Source: Adiantum capillus-veneris
Taxonomy: Eukaryota; Streptophyta; Polypodiopsida; Polypodiales; Pteridaceae
NCBI GenBank assembly: GCA_014529385.2
Contig: CM043957.1
Coordinates: 85,255,881 to 85,319,880, forward strand
Reading direction: 5' to 3'
DNA: 64,000 bases
In this document: positions 34,077-46,956 of the stretch, piece by piece
Layout: each line of letters opens with the position of its first letter
Position numbering within the stretch: the stretch's first letter is position 1
The notes under the pieces: generated by a model
Told to the model about the DNA's origin: nothing
The model's input: only the letters and a program-made list of their open reading frames with translations
Databases searched by the model: none
Program-made: the position numbers and the translations under genes

Positions 34077-35299
34077 TGATGGAGCAAAAGATGTCGTGCG
34101 CACACTCACACACCCAGAAAACTCAACACAACACAAGGAATTTACTTAAATTCCTCACCTCACTCACCACCACTCAAAAGCTCCCTGATAATTCTACCCA
34201 CAAGCTCAATTCAAACTCCAAACGCCTCGACCTACAAGCCCTTGCCTGCCCGCAGACACTACAAGGTGAGTCGAGGTGATCAACCTTGGAAATCACGCTT
34301 GATGGTGACCAAAATATACAAGAAATACCATCTAAAACACAAAAACTCCAGCCACAAAAGGACACTCTCAAACCATTGCAAAGCCTTCACCAACCTCCAC
34401 TCTGTTGGACTCTTTGGAGTAGCGCCAACCCTAATGGCACCGATACAGGGTCACATAGTCTTGCAGAAAGCCGCACCTTCTTCCCTCAATTCCTCGCACA
34501 CACACATCCATGGAAACCTCAGAACTTCCATAGACTCTCCCAAGTGAAAAATTGAAGACAGAAAGCTCTCATTCACTCTTCCACACACTCGAAAACAAGA
34601 CGCGAACGCGAAGGGACTGCACTAGACCACCTGTAGGAACCCTGCTTCCTTCCCCACACAGAGAGGTGAAAGTGCCCAAACTTGGCTTCCAAAATGCTCT
34701 ATCAGCCCAAGCACTCACGGCAGCGCCACTGATGTGGCAATTTGATGCCTTTTCACACCATTTTTGACCATTTTTTGACCCTTTTTGGCCCAGTTTTGAC
34801 CCCCGACGGGCATTTTCCGCGGAAAAAACCCCAAACGGACTCCAAAATTCACCAAATTTTGTACGCTTGATCCTCAATACCCAAAGCACTTTTCCACATC
34901 CCCATATTCTATTTTTGACCACTTCTAGGACGGTGCACACATCACCGCAGATCAGGCGCCGCAAATAGACAGTTACCGCATGTGTCAAACTTCTCGAGCG
35001 AGATGAGAGTACCCACACTTGTCACTTGCATTATTTACATTCTAGAAAGCTCAAACACCTTATCTAGAACCAAAATAAGCCACCTAAAACCATATCCAAG
35101 GCCCCGATACCCTATATGGGCATGTACACATGTCCCATTGCTAGCGCGCGAACCTGACTATTCACAATGTGTACACGTTGTATCCTTTTTCGAACTTGAA
35201 ACCACTTTGCAAAGCTCCCAAATGCATGTATTTACATCTTTTTGTACATATGACCATGCATATACATGCTACTTTGCCCACACCAAAAGCGGTCTATCA
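34077..35299 (-). repeat. Element D 5' LTR
   Basis: 1223 bases matching 27522-28748 with scattered substitutions, many of them C/T or G/A. It drives the element's transcription leftward. The left edge is fixed by the PBS, the right edge by loss of similarity after ggtctatca. Confidence 0.92.
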
Positions 35300-35324
35300 G
35301 TGTTTAGAGAAGGATTGCTGGCCC

Positions 35325-35326
<2 letters not shown>

Positions 35327-35398
<72 letters not shown>
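35327..35398. repeat. (CT)n microsatellite
   Basis: About 36 CT units, 28 bases beyond element D. Confidence 0.98.
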
Positions 35399-35399
<1 letters not shown>

Positions 35400-35739
35400 A
35401 GGTCTCTTGGAATAGTCTCCTACGACATTAAAACTCTATCCTTCTCTCTCTCTTCTCTCAACTTTGTTCGTGTATCAACAGAGTGCTGTGTCCCTATTTG
35501 TTTTCTTTGGCCGTGAAAGAGACAATAGCCAGTAGGACGAGGAGAGGCACAACTATAGGGGGTGGGCCACTTTGTGCGTGTCAGTATAGGTGCTTCACCT
35601 CAGCATGTGTGCCCATCGGGGTTTCACGCCGCATGTGTGTTGTCCGGTGCAAAGGCGGCCATGACACAATGCGATAGCCATGAGCTTCTAGCTAGGGCAA
35701 CTGTACCCAATGTAGTATGAGGCAAGGCGCGATCGAGAC

Positions 35740-36966
<1,227 letters not shown>

Positions 36967-38284
36967 CACTAGGTTGGTAATGGGACACTTTTATGTCCTG
37001 TTAAGTGACCATTTTCCTTGAATTATGTCAAGAGTTTCAAAATGGATTTTGAGGTGCTATCTGTCTAGAAAGTTGTCTCATGAGCTGAAAAAAACTTGAC
37101 ATTTTTTTGGAATATCAATTCCATCTTTAACCTTGTCCTTGCACAACATTTCACAACCTAAACTCTGTGAAAAAACGGGTCCTATTTTTGGCTTTTTTCA
37201 ACTTTTTGCAACTATACCACTCTAGAATTCATGTTCGTCAAGTCTATAATGCTAGAGAACTATCTTTAGTAGTCCTCAACATGTCTTGATGCTTCTAGGG
37301 AGAAATAAATGTTAAAGTTGAAAGTTATGACCAAATTACAAAAATTGTCAAATCCTGTTTTTTAGCCAATTTTAGCTCTTCTATGATTTTTTTGGTGGCT
37401 TTCATGATATCCAAATGCAGTTTTGATTTTCTATGTTGCATATTGTAACATAAAGCTAATATTCCTTGAGTTTTGGGGCACCTAATACCCTATTTTGCAT
37501 AGTAGACAATGATGGTTGATTTTTTCAATTATAGAAGAAAATGAAACATTCTAGTATATCAAGTATAGCTTTTTCAATATTGTTAGTTTCTTGTAACAAC
37601 TACATGCATTTTGTATGTAGTAACCATATCTAGTCATAAGGATCAAATTTGTCTAGATATTGAATAGTTTCTATGGGATTCTACAACTCATAATGTTGAA
37701 CCCAGTTTTTTCATGTTTGCTGTATTTAGCACTTCATGTTTGTCCCCAAGATTCCCCTTGGTAAGAGATGTATTATTCTTTTGACATGCTCCATGGCTCC
37801 TTATGAACCTAAAGGACAATAGAGAACTAAGAAAACATGCATATATTATTTGTATTGAGCGTGGCTATAGAAACTTTGATGATAGGTTTGCAGAATGGTA
37901 AAAATTCAACTTTTTTGTACCTATTTCTTTTGGCAAAACAAAAAATAGTGAGTGAGAAGCAATCATATGTTCTGATCACCAACCCATTGAAGTTAACTAG
38001 GGAATTTATCTCAAGTCCTACAAAAATCCCTAATTTTATTTTTATGCAACAAAATGTAAGAAATGACTGTTTTGAAAATGTACTTGTCCATCAACTTTGG
38101 AGGCTTGGTGTGACCAAAAGATGAGAAATTTTACAAGTTTCTTATTTTTTCCATGTGTAGTAGGCCTTGAACTATAACCTCATGAAAGGATTTTACAAAA
38201 TGAGTGGATCTACTATGGTTTTGGAGGTTTTTTTCAAAACCCTGAAAGGACACTTTTATGTCCTGTTAGGTTACCAACCTAGTG
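36967..38284. mobile_element. Candidate TIR DNA element with CACTA-like ends
   Basis: The left end cactaggttggtaa (36967-36980) is the exact inverse of the right end at 38271-38284. Just inside each end is an identical 21-bp direct repeat (ggacacttttatgtcctgt followed by ta) at 36983-37003 and 38248-38268. The four bases ctaa flank both sides (36963-36966, 38285-38288). CACTA elements normally duplicate 3 bp, so the superfamily is uncertain. The 1.3 kb interior is AT-rich without a transposase, so the element would be non-autonomous. Confidence 0.55.
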
Positions 38285-38523
38285 CTAAGAACTCCACCCA
38301 CATCATGCTCATGTTTTCTCTTCTTCTCCCTTGCACTCCGCACACACCACGAACTCTTCAAGTGATATTAGATCTGGAGTGAAGATCTTATATCATTGAA
38401 ACGTCGCGATGAAGATTGCGGTGAAACTGCAAAAATTTTAGCACTGTTTTGCAACAAAAATTTGGTTGAGTAAAAGGTTGGCACATCTTGAGCCTCGACA
38501 CCCCCACATCACCCTCCCTGGGT

Positions 38524-39405
38524 TCACAGACTCCATAGTAGTGGTGGTTGTTCGACTGCTTGAGAATCACCCGAATGAGGTTTGGAAGCCTCCTTTTGTA
38601 GTGCCATATCAGAAACGTGCGTAGAACTTGGAGCTGTAGCTATAGCTGTTTGTGAAACGGCTAAATACTGATGTTGGGTGCAGGAGGGACACACTAAATT
38701 TACCACAAGGGAAGCGGCCATATCATTTGCTTCTTTTAGCTACATTTGTAAAGTGCAGACTATGTGTTTGAGGTCCTGTACCTGTTGAATTAAAATAATT
38801 ATGAGATCTTGAGCCCGAGCAATTAACATATCACTATGAAGGTGGCTACACAATTCCCTTTGCATACTGTCATATACAGCACGATGCAGGCCGTTTGTAC
38901 CCTGCAAGGAGATGGCACCATCTATAATAGTTGAAATTGCTCTTTTGTCTACATCTAAAAGTCTATCGGTCTGAGGCAAAAAGTTGACAAATAGGTTAGG
39001 TTGTCCAGAGCTAGGTGTCCCTGCACTACTACTTGGTGCCCCTGCACTAGGAGTAGTAGTAGGTGGTACTACCGACACAATTGGAGCATGTGTGTAGGTG
39101 CCTGCAACACTAACAATAGGTGGTGTAAATGTAGAGGTGGCCACGGAAGTTGTCATGCTCACATTTGTTGGGATTGCGGTCCTGACATTAGAGATTTTAA
39201 CTTGTGATTGAAAGAATGGTATTGTTGCTAGCTCCTCGATTGAGTCCTTTTGTGCTTTAGCCCTCTTGCATACAGTGCCTTTCCCTTTGGGCATTTTGGA
39301 TGGACCTGACTGCTCTTTGGCATCATCTTGCAGATTGAAGACAGCAGCTGCATCTGCTTTCTACTGCATAGTTTGCACTACCGAATACATAATGGGGGGC
39401 TGCAT
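38524..39405 (-). pseudogene. Unrecognised Pro/Ser/Thr-rich gene with two in-frame TAG codons
   Basis: A single minus-strand frame can be followed from Met at 39405 to TGA at 38524, interrupted by TAG at 39361-39363 and 38740-38742. The uninterrupted middle (39294-38740) encodes 184 residues. It has a basic start MPKGKGTVCKRAKAQK, a long Ser/Thr/Pro/Val-rich segment, then a helical region with DGAISLQGTNGLHRAVYDSMQ. After the second TAG comes a short segment with VNLVCPSCTQH, whose CxxC could bind metal. No family is recognised. It may be a host gene, a retrogene or part of a transposon. Confidence 0.45.
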
Positions 39406-39699
39406 AGCAATTAAACCTTTCTGCTTTTCCCTTTCTTTGGGTCAAAAATCGCTTTTCCCTATCCTGCAGCACCTTAAAGAGCAAATGGTGAAACGGATAG
39501 GGAGTAGCAAAGACAAAAGAAAATGCGTCACATATAACTAGAGAGGAAGGAGCCAGTGCTCTTTTCGGTGCACGCAGTAAAAATTAATATTGTAGAATGG
39601 AGTACAGCTCCTGATTCCTGTGATAATCGGCATGTGAGTGTAGCTGTTAGCAGCAAGCTAATCCATGTAACATTTTTCGAGAGCTTTATGGTAAAAACA

Positions 39700-40557
39700 C
39701 TTATTCTTTTGATAAATTGAGAATATCGTAACTCTTATTTGCCAAGTGGATATTGTAATCTATGAGTCGGAGCTATAACCTTCCAAATTGTATTAATTTA
39801 TCCTTAGCTAGAGATCCCAAAATATTAGTTTTTGACAAAGAAACCTTGGCTTAGGTATAAAAGCCAATTTTGTAAAGTAAATTTAAAGTTTTGGATAATA
39901 AATACACAATGTGAGCTAACAGCACTCACTTCTCTCCTTCTCATGCTTCCTTGTCGGTTGTCACATTGCACTGTCGTCTGTTGCGTTGCAACCACAGGTA
40001 AGAGCTTTACGCATTGACATAAACATATCATGGTAAATCGTATCTTTTGGCGTCGCCAACCTGCAGCTTAATTTCATTATAAGTAGGAATTTAAGCTAGG
40101 AAATCACAAAGTAAGCATAGGAGGGGTATTAGGCCCGTATTAGGACATCGTTGCTAAGCATTTAGATGCATTCGGGGTCAAAAACGACTAGGTCAAAATC
40201 TCACTGCTGTTTATAATCGTATTTTTTGCACTTCATTAAAATTGGGATTTGAGACCAAAAGCATGTGCATTTAGGTTTTATATACTTGTCTTAGAATTTT
40301 CATAACATTTGGATGTCGTTTGATGTTGTAACGGTCATGTTTTGTTTGCCGATTAGTAACTAGCTTTTGATGACGTAGGTCATTTGAGTGTAGCTTATGT
40401 TAGATGCAAGTTGCTTGATGTTTTCCAAGAGATTGACACCCTCTTGTAGCCTCTATGCACTAGTCGAGTCAGCTTCATCCCATGGATTGACAATTATGTT
40501 CGTGGTTCTCGCTGTGTCTACAATAAGATAAGAGTGAGGTTAGGAAACCCATCAACA
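39700..40557 (+). repeat. Element C 5' LTR (outer limit approximate)
   Basis: The inner end is fixed: atcaaca at 40557 is followed by two bases and the PBS. A TATA box ggtataaaag begins at about 39854. Blocks such as attgacaccct are shared with the LTR of element B. The 5' end cannot be located without a second LTR; 39700 is a placeholder. Confidence 0.5.
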
Positions 40558-40559
40558 TT

Positions 40560-40578
40560 TGGTGCCATTATTGGGGAC
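40560..40578 (+). other. Primer binding site of element C
   Basis: tggtgccattattggggac matches the PBS of element B apart from several C-to-T and G-to-A changes, so it was probably also a tRNA-Asp site that has decayed by deamination. Confidence 0.75.
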
Positions 40579-42531
40579 GAATAGGCCTAAACCAGAAAAA
40601 ACAAGAGCTTCTTTTGTAGTTGTCCTTTAACTTCCTCTAGAATCACCTAGAGTAAAGCTTTCTCTTTAAAACGCATAGCTTAAGAGTGTCGTCTTTTGCT
40701 GTGTGTAGAAGTAACATGGGAGTAGATTATACTTGCTAAGTACCTTATAGGATTGTAGGATTAGGTAAGGATTTTGAGAATGATTGATGGACAAGACAAG
40801 TCTTAAGATCAACGCTCAGGAAACAATAAAACACAAAAAAACAAGTGTTTGTGGCCACCTTCTCCAACCCAATTGCAGTAGAACCTAAGAGTATGGTAAG
40901 TAGAATCCGAGGTGGGATCTCAAATCATTGCTCACTCCAAAAGAATTATCTGTGAGTTGTTTATGTGAAGTTGCAAAATTTCAGGTCTACGGCTTGAAAC
41001 AACACCAAAAGACTATCAACCATTGAAACCAGCTGGATATTATGCTCATAAAAGTTGTATGAACGAGTGGCTAAGCTTCAGGATGCATTTGAAGTAAATT
41101 TCCAAGAGTTTGCAAAAACTCAGATTTACATTTTCTTGAGAATTTAGGCCAAATTAAGTTATGACTTGACTCAGAGGTTTAAAACAAGTCACAAAAAGAC
41201 TGACCATTGAAAAAATTGCAAAAAGTGTTCATTTTAGGCCAAAAATAAATAATCGCAATTATTTACATTTAGCTCAAAATTGACAAGGTTGATACCAGAG
41301 ACTCTATGCATGATCACAAACATCTTTAAAGGCTCATAGAATTTGGATCACAAAACAGACCAAAAACTTGATAAAAATCGAAATCTATATTGATTGTCAA
41401 GAAATTGAATTTGACTTGATATATCTTGTTTAAATTTGGTGAAACTTGACTCAGAGGCTTAGTTTAAAGTGTTTAAATGGTGTATATGCTCAGATGATCA
41501 AAATTATGCTAAAATTTATCAGAAGTAAATAATCGCGATTATTTACTTTTGTCCAAGTTTCAAACTTTTTTGGCCAACCAAGCATACCACAAGTTCTATC
41601 ATGTTGTATTGAGCACTCATATCAAATTTGGTAAGATTTGGATCTTTAAAGTGAAAATTGGCCAGTTTTGTAAAGTGAGTCTACAGACACAAAACTGTTG
41701 ACAAATTCATTAGAGTTTATTCAAACTTCGTGAAACTTGGCTAGGGAGCTTAATTTGAGTTGATTTACCTATTTGTATCAAAATTTTGGGCAAAAGTTGC
41801 TTAAAAATCTCAGAAGTAAATAATCACGATTATTTATATCTGCTTCAAAATTGAGAATTTTTTCACAATTCAGTATACCACAAGGTCATGCATATGAAGT
41901 AGACTACTCATATCAAATTTTGGTGAAATTTGGATCACAAAAGTGAAACTCAAGCCAGATTCTCAAAAACTAAGTCTTTGGACACTAAACACTTGATACC
42001 TTCGGCAAACCTTGTTCAAACTTAGGAAATTTTTCCAGAGACTACAACAAGGTGTTTATATGGCAAAACAATTCTAAAAAGTGGAAAAATTTAAGAAAAG
42101 TAAATAACCATATTATTTACTTTTGAGCCCCGAGACAAGATTTTGGACTTTTGAGCTTGTACAGTGTTAGAACAACATAATACAAGGCCACTGGTCAATT
42201 TTGGATTCCATCGGGTCCAAATTAGTACATGTTAACTCAGTTTCCAAGTTGCAAGTTAGTCCTTTAGCTCTTTGCAAGGATAGAATCTGGAAATCTCAGT
42301 TGATGACTCACTTAGCTCAGATTGAAGTGATATACATAGACCAATCACAGTAGTTAGAAAAAATTATACAGTCTTTGAGAGAAAACAGCTAACTTGGTTA
42401 AAACTGACACAGGAACCAGGTTGCAGGCAAAGAATTGAGAGCTTGGCAAGAGTTGAATTCAAGTCAAGTGGAAAAGTGGATAACAATTCAATCCGCCCAT
42501 AAGTACTCTATCCAGTGCTTAACAAGTCAAT
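40579..42531 (+). repeat. Element C leader with palindromic repeats
   Basis: A perfect 26-bp palindrome, half-site aagtaaataatcg followed by its reverse complement, lies at 41523-41548. Degenerate copies lie at 41243-41268 (CGCA centre), 41814-41839 (CACG centre) and 42098-42122 (centre lost). Start-to-start spacings are 280, 291 and 284. Each palindrome sits in a diverged unit sharing phrases such as ctcatatcaaatttggtga and aacttgactcagaggctt. No ORF in the leader has support. The positions match the leaders of A and B, but the palindrome arms are different. Confidence 0.85.
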
Positions 42532-43138
42532 ATGAACCTTAGATCTGGTCGTATACTAGCAAATGAAGGCATATTTGTAGAGACCTCTAGTAGGGTATCC
42601 ACCGAGGAGAGTGTGAATCAAGGTGATCACTTGGGCACTATCTTTGAAGAAGTCCCAGACACTTATTCCAACTCAACATCTGAAATGTCTTCCTATTTGA
42701 CTCATTCAGGAACCGAAACAACAGTGCGATATAAACACATACTCACCTTTTATAAGACTAATGTCCATGGAGCTCAGGTTTACGTGGATCCTAATGAGGA
42801 GTATGTCATTCGCATTGATGACCATGACATACATTTTGAAGAGAAAATCAAAGCAAACAAACAAGGAAAATGTATATGGATAAAAATGGGACTCGGTATA
42901 TAAAAGTTGAAAACCCTCATGTGATAGACAAATGGGGGTTAGAGGTGAATACAATAATTTTGGATATGGCAGCAAAAGAAGGTCCACCGACTTCAGAATT
43001 CGCGGGATACAATCAAGTTGATCTGAAACCTTTGAAACGGCTTAGCACTGATAATCCTAGGATTGGAGTCTATTGTTGGGAGGATAGGAATGTCAAGGAT
43101 CTTTTATGGACCTCTCATGCCAAGCCAGGGTAGTTAAC
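42532..43138 (+). pseudogene. Element C gag N-terminal region
   Basis: It starts with MNLRSGR, the same beginning as element B. The first frame (42532-42903) is continued by another at 42870-43133, so a frameshift lies at about 42880. The second frame ends at a TAG at about 43131, after which similarity continues. The blocks GAQVYVD and YIKVENP match GALVYSD and YLIVSNP of element B. It is probably non-functional. Confidence 0.75.
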
Positions 43139-44515
43139 ACCCATGAAGATCATCTATATCTTCAGAATCAAAAACAAGGGTTCGACAGATCTACCATCTT
43201 ACCTATTTAGGGATTGTTATAACATTAACTTTGTTATGATGAGTCATGAGGAGGTAGAACAGACCAAATACCAAGGGTACTCAATAAGAGATTGGATATT
43301 GGGGTAAGGACCTGATCCTATACCAAGAGAGGAACTCCATGAGAGATCTTTTGGGAGCAATCTTTAAAAACCCAAACCTACCTCATCACAAAGAAAATCA
43401 AGTGACATTAGAGCGAGTGCAGAGCTACATGAGTCACTATTTCCAACAGATTGGTTTGAAGGACTCGAAACAGGACCAACTGCCAGAAGAGTTGGAGTTG
43501 AGCCAAACAGACGAGTCAAACCAGCTGGTTTTCAAAAATGGGTCAGAAATACAGTGGATTTGGGGATCCATATGACCACTTAGCTAACTTCAAGCAAGTG
43601 CTAAGAGCAGAACGCATATTTGATTTCCACACCCAATTTGAGGCATTTGGAATGACTTTGGAAGGAAAATCTTTGACATAGTTTCAAAACATTCCACCAA
43701 GGTCAATCGTGGATTTAAATACATTAGCTTAAGGATTTGTAGCTGCATGTTCCAAAACTGGGATTAAACATAATACGATAGCTCAAATCTATAGCTTCAA
43801 ACAAAAACAAGGTGAGTCTGTTAGGGATTGTGCAAGTAGGATGAAGCAATACATTTCAAGATGCCCAAAATTAGAAATACCCGCACAAGAAAGATTAGTG
43901 TCATTGTTTCTAGAAGGTTGACTTGGGAGACAATTATGATATTTTCAATAAAGAAGATGTTCCTAAGGATACTCAAAGTGAGAAAACAACATCCACAAAA
44001 CCAACACAAGTGGGAACATCTGCTACAGCACCACTCATAGCCATAGAAGACATGCTCAAAAGGATGAATGAAATGATGGATAATATGCAAAAAGCACCTA
44101 TAAGAGGACCAAGGCAAGGGATACCTCAACAAGGACAAACAATTAGGCCACAAAAATGTGTGCTATTGAGGGTAAATGGACGAACCATGAGAACAATGAG
44201 TGCTATTACCAACCAAAGTACGATGTAAATGTTCAATATGTGTCTATGAGACCACAAGGACAATCCATATATAGATATCAGCCTAATATGGACCCAGCAC
44301 AAAGACGACCGATGGGTATGGAAAGACCACAACCAGTGTTGGGTCAACAACCTCCATATCTTGGACATAATGCAGTGTCTGTAAAGTACATGCATTCAGA
44401 AGGAGTCATGGATGAACAAGCACTAGTGCTTGTTAAATCTTATATTGAGCCTAGCCCATCTACATTAATGGTAGAAGGAGAGTGTTGTAATTCACATCAA
44501 TGGAAGAACATGTGA
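43139..44515 (+). pseudogene. Element C gag core
   Basis: Pieces in three frames (43339-43575; 43561-43920 with stops; 43923-44228; 44156-44515) align with B's gag. DPYDHLANFKQVLRAE matches RDPRDHVAAFVRVIRAE and RPQPVLGQQPP matches RPQPVLGQKPP. A TAG at about 43679 falls where B has the conserved Trp of TATWF, and a TAA follows at about 43730. CAIEGKWTNHENNECYY shows the Trp/Cys-rich block that precedes the Pro-rich region. It is heavily decayed. Confidence 0.8.
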
Positions 44516-44623
44516 CTTATGCTACACCAAAGCTTACACCGATGTACTTTGTAGCTAATCAAGGTGTTAAGGCCTCCAATGGTAAGACCTATGAATAAGC
44601 CAAGGACTATAATTGTGGTGTAG

Positions 44624-45576
44624 ATGATCATTGGAAAAAATGAATACCCAGAACTTGACAAGAACATTAAGCCAGTTGAAGCTTATTGTACACAATGTTG
44701 TAAAAAAGGAGGACACTTCCCTGAAGACTGTCCAAAAATCCCGCTAAACAAAGGAAACACAATGGTGAATGTAGTCCAAGTGATGCCTATTAGCTCTTTG
44801 GAAAGTGAACCTATTGTTCCAATCAAGGTGATCACTAGAGCCCAAGCTAAGAAAAAGAAACATAACTCATCGGATGAATCAGAGAATCTTTAAAATTCCT
44901 CTAAGAAGACTAAGAAAAGGAGACATCAAATATACGAGATGAGAAAACAGAAACAAAAGGATGAAATTGAGGAAAAATCAAAGAAACTATTCCAAGAAAA
45001 AGTGAAAGAAACTAAGAGTGAAATCAAGGAAACCACAATGAAATTTGGAGGATCAATTTTGGTAGACAAAATTTTTGAGCCAATCAATGCAGCCTTGGAA
45101 GCTTTCCAAGCGGGACTTAAAGCAAGCCAAAATATGGAAAACAATGGAAAAACTATCCTTCTCCAGATATGAAAGCAGCTAAGCTTGAAGTTTATCAAAA
45201 TTTGGTAATAATTACTCAAAAAATGCTTAAAAACCAAAAATCCAAGCTTGAGAGTATAGCAAAACCTGAGGAGCTTACGGTAGAAACCAATAACGAGAAA
45301 TCCAAAGTGGTGGTAGAACCCCACCTTGAAACTAAAGAGCCAAAACTCATAGTGCCTGACAGTGAAGATGCTTTAGATGGAATTCCGTTCGTGGAGGAAG
45401 ACTGGCCAGGACATTTATGGAAAAAAGTGAGAGAGATTAATGATGGGAGCATAGCTTTGAAATCAGCTCCTATAGAAAAAGTCTGGTTAGACAATTTACC
45501 TCCTGATATGGACATTGATATACAATCCTTGTATGGGGATTGCGGCTCAAAGCATCAGGAATATCTAAACCATTGA
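44624..45576 (+). pseudogene. Element C zinc knuckle and charged linker
   Basis: AYCTQCCKKGGHFPEDC at about 44680-44730 is a zinc knuckle with one extra residue between the second Cys and the His, so metal binding is doubtful. Then come VITRAQAKKKK and Lys/Glu-rich helices in further frames (44939-45172, 45169-45576). Order and content match element B. Confidence 0.75.
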
Positions 45577-45783
45577 CTCTAAAACACTACCCTCTTACTT
45601 AGGAAACAATGAAGATGAGTCCATAGTGTGCAAAACCACTCAAGTTAAAAGAGCAAAACAGATCCTGGAGATAGAGAACATCCATCCAATCATGTCAACA
45701 CTCATTCAATGTACTCTTACCTTGGGAGAACTGTTAAAAATCAGACCATATTTATGGAATGATTTATAAAAACTCTAGAGAAG

Positions 45784-46269
45784 GTGGGGATAATAGAGCT
45801 AATAACAAAAAAATTGGGTAAATTGAAACATGAATTGGATAACAAGGAGATTAGATCCATTCCTATGAACAAAGTTGGAGAATACTACGAGGGGGAAGAA
45901 GGAAACACAACCTTTTCGGTGAGATATAATGATGTAGAAATCACGGTAATACTGGACAGTGGAGCTAGCATAGCCATAGCCACAGAAGCAGTATGGGAAT
46001 CATGGGGAAAAGCGGCCATTAGTCAGACTCGAATGAAATTACAATTGACTGATGGACACATAGAAAAACGCTTAGGACTGCTTGAAAAAGTGATAGTTAG
46101 TTCCTGTGGAATTGATTATCAATATACTTTTGCGATAGTAGATTTTGGAAAGAAACTTAATTATGTTATCATCTTGGGAAGACCATTCATGCGGCAAGTA
46201 CAAGCTCATTCAAGATTGGGGAAAAAATTACCTATACTTGGAGCAAGTGGAATTAATCACAAGGGTTAA
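45784..46269 (+). pseudogene. Element C aspartic protease
   Basis: This 161-codon frame has the active site VILDSGASIAIA at about residues 57-68, the block MKLQLTDGHIEKRLGLLEKV and a C-terminal ILGRPFM. All retropepsin landmarks are present in one frame, making this the best-preserved part of element C. The preceding NKVGEYYEGEEGNTT is shared with element B. The start codon is not natural, since the protease would be cut from a polyprotein. Confidence 0.88.
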
Positions 46270-46956
46270 TCTAAAAGATCACACTGATAAAGATGTAATG
46301 AAAACACCCAATCAAGAATTCGACTCGGTCTCTTCAGCTGAATCAAAGCTTCCATCTTGGTTAAAAAAAGACACACCTATTTGGATGTATGGAGCCTCAA
46401 AAAGCGGGAGTTTAAAACGAGAAGAATGTATCTTAGAAAGGGATTGCACATATGAAGCATATGTAATTGAACCCTTTCCGGAGCAATTGTTTGAGCAATT
46501 TGAATGGACTCAAATTTTGGCAACAATGGATGTATGTGTGAATATGTCTATGCCTACTCAATTTTGCAATGTTCATAAAAGGAGGAGAGGAAAAGTTTTT
46601 GACTTTCAGAACCAAAAAGCAAGAAGACAAAAATGGTATAGAAGAATCAAAGACACAAAAAAAACTTGAAATCTAAACCTATGCCATTAGTTTCTAGCAT
46701 AACACGGTTTTTGATGCAGATAGATTGTGTCAAAGACAAAATCACGGGTAGATATCCTTCAAACAACAAGCAAGGAACATCAAAAACATCCAAAAAAATG
46801 AGAAAGGAAACTCTATCAAAACCTAAGCATCAGGATGATAAATCATCCATGACACGAGTTGAACAGAAAAAAAATATCAAGAGTTGAAGAAAACTCTAAA
46901 GGAGGTGTATACCACTTAGATGGAAACTATCGAGGAAGAGAATAAAGATGTAATGA
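46270..46956 (+). pseudogene. Element C pre-RT linker
   Basis: Continued in another frame (46145-46669) and then 46666-46887. The blocks GSLKREECILERD and CVKDKITGRY equal those of element B. It would tether protease to RT. A 22-bp tandem duplication (attccattacaagaaatata) at about 46964-47007 disrupts the sequence just before RT. Confidence 0.75.

Larger units (their letters stand above)
27522..35299 (-). mobile_element. Element D: near-complete Ty3/gypsy retrotransposon, Tat lineage
   Basis: It is bounded by two LTRs of about 1.22 kb that both read TG...CA on the plus strand and differ at about 4% of positions by eye, so the insertion is fairly young. Order on the minus strand is 5' LTR, PBS, gag-protease, RT, RNase H, a second archaeal-type RNase H, integrase, PPT, 3' LTR. 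The second RNase H places it in the Tat group. It is inactive: stops at 31812 (TAG), 31059 (TAG), 29663 (TGA), 29519 (TAG) and 29417 (TAG), plus a frameshift at about 30550. No clean target duplication is seen: gcgt before the left LTR against gtgt after the right. Confidence 0.92.

Noticed and set aside
27517-35304. Target-site duplication of element D
   Set aside because: The 5 bases outside the two LTRs (cgcgt and gtgtt) do not match; gcgt/gtgt is too weak to claim.
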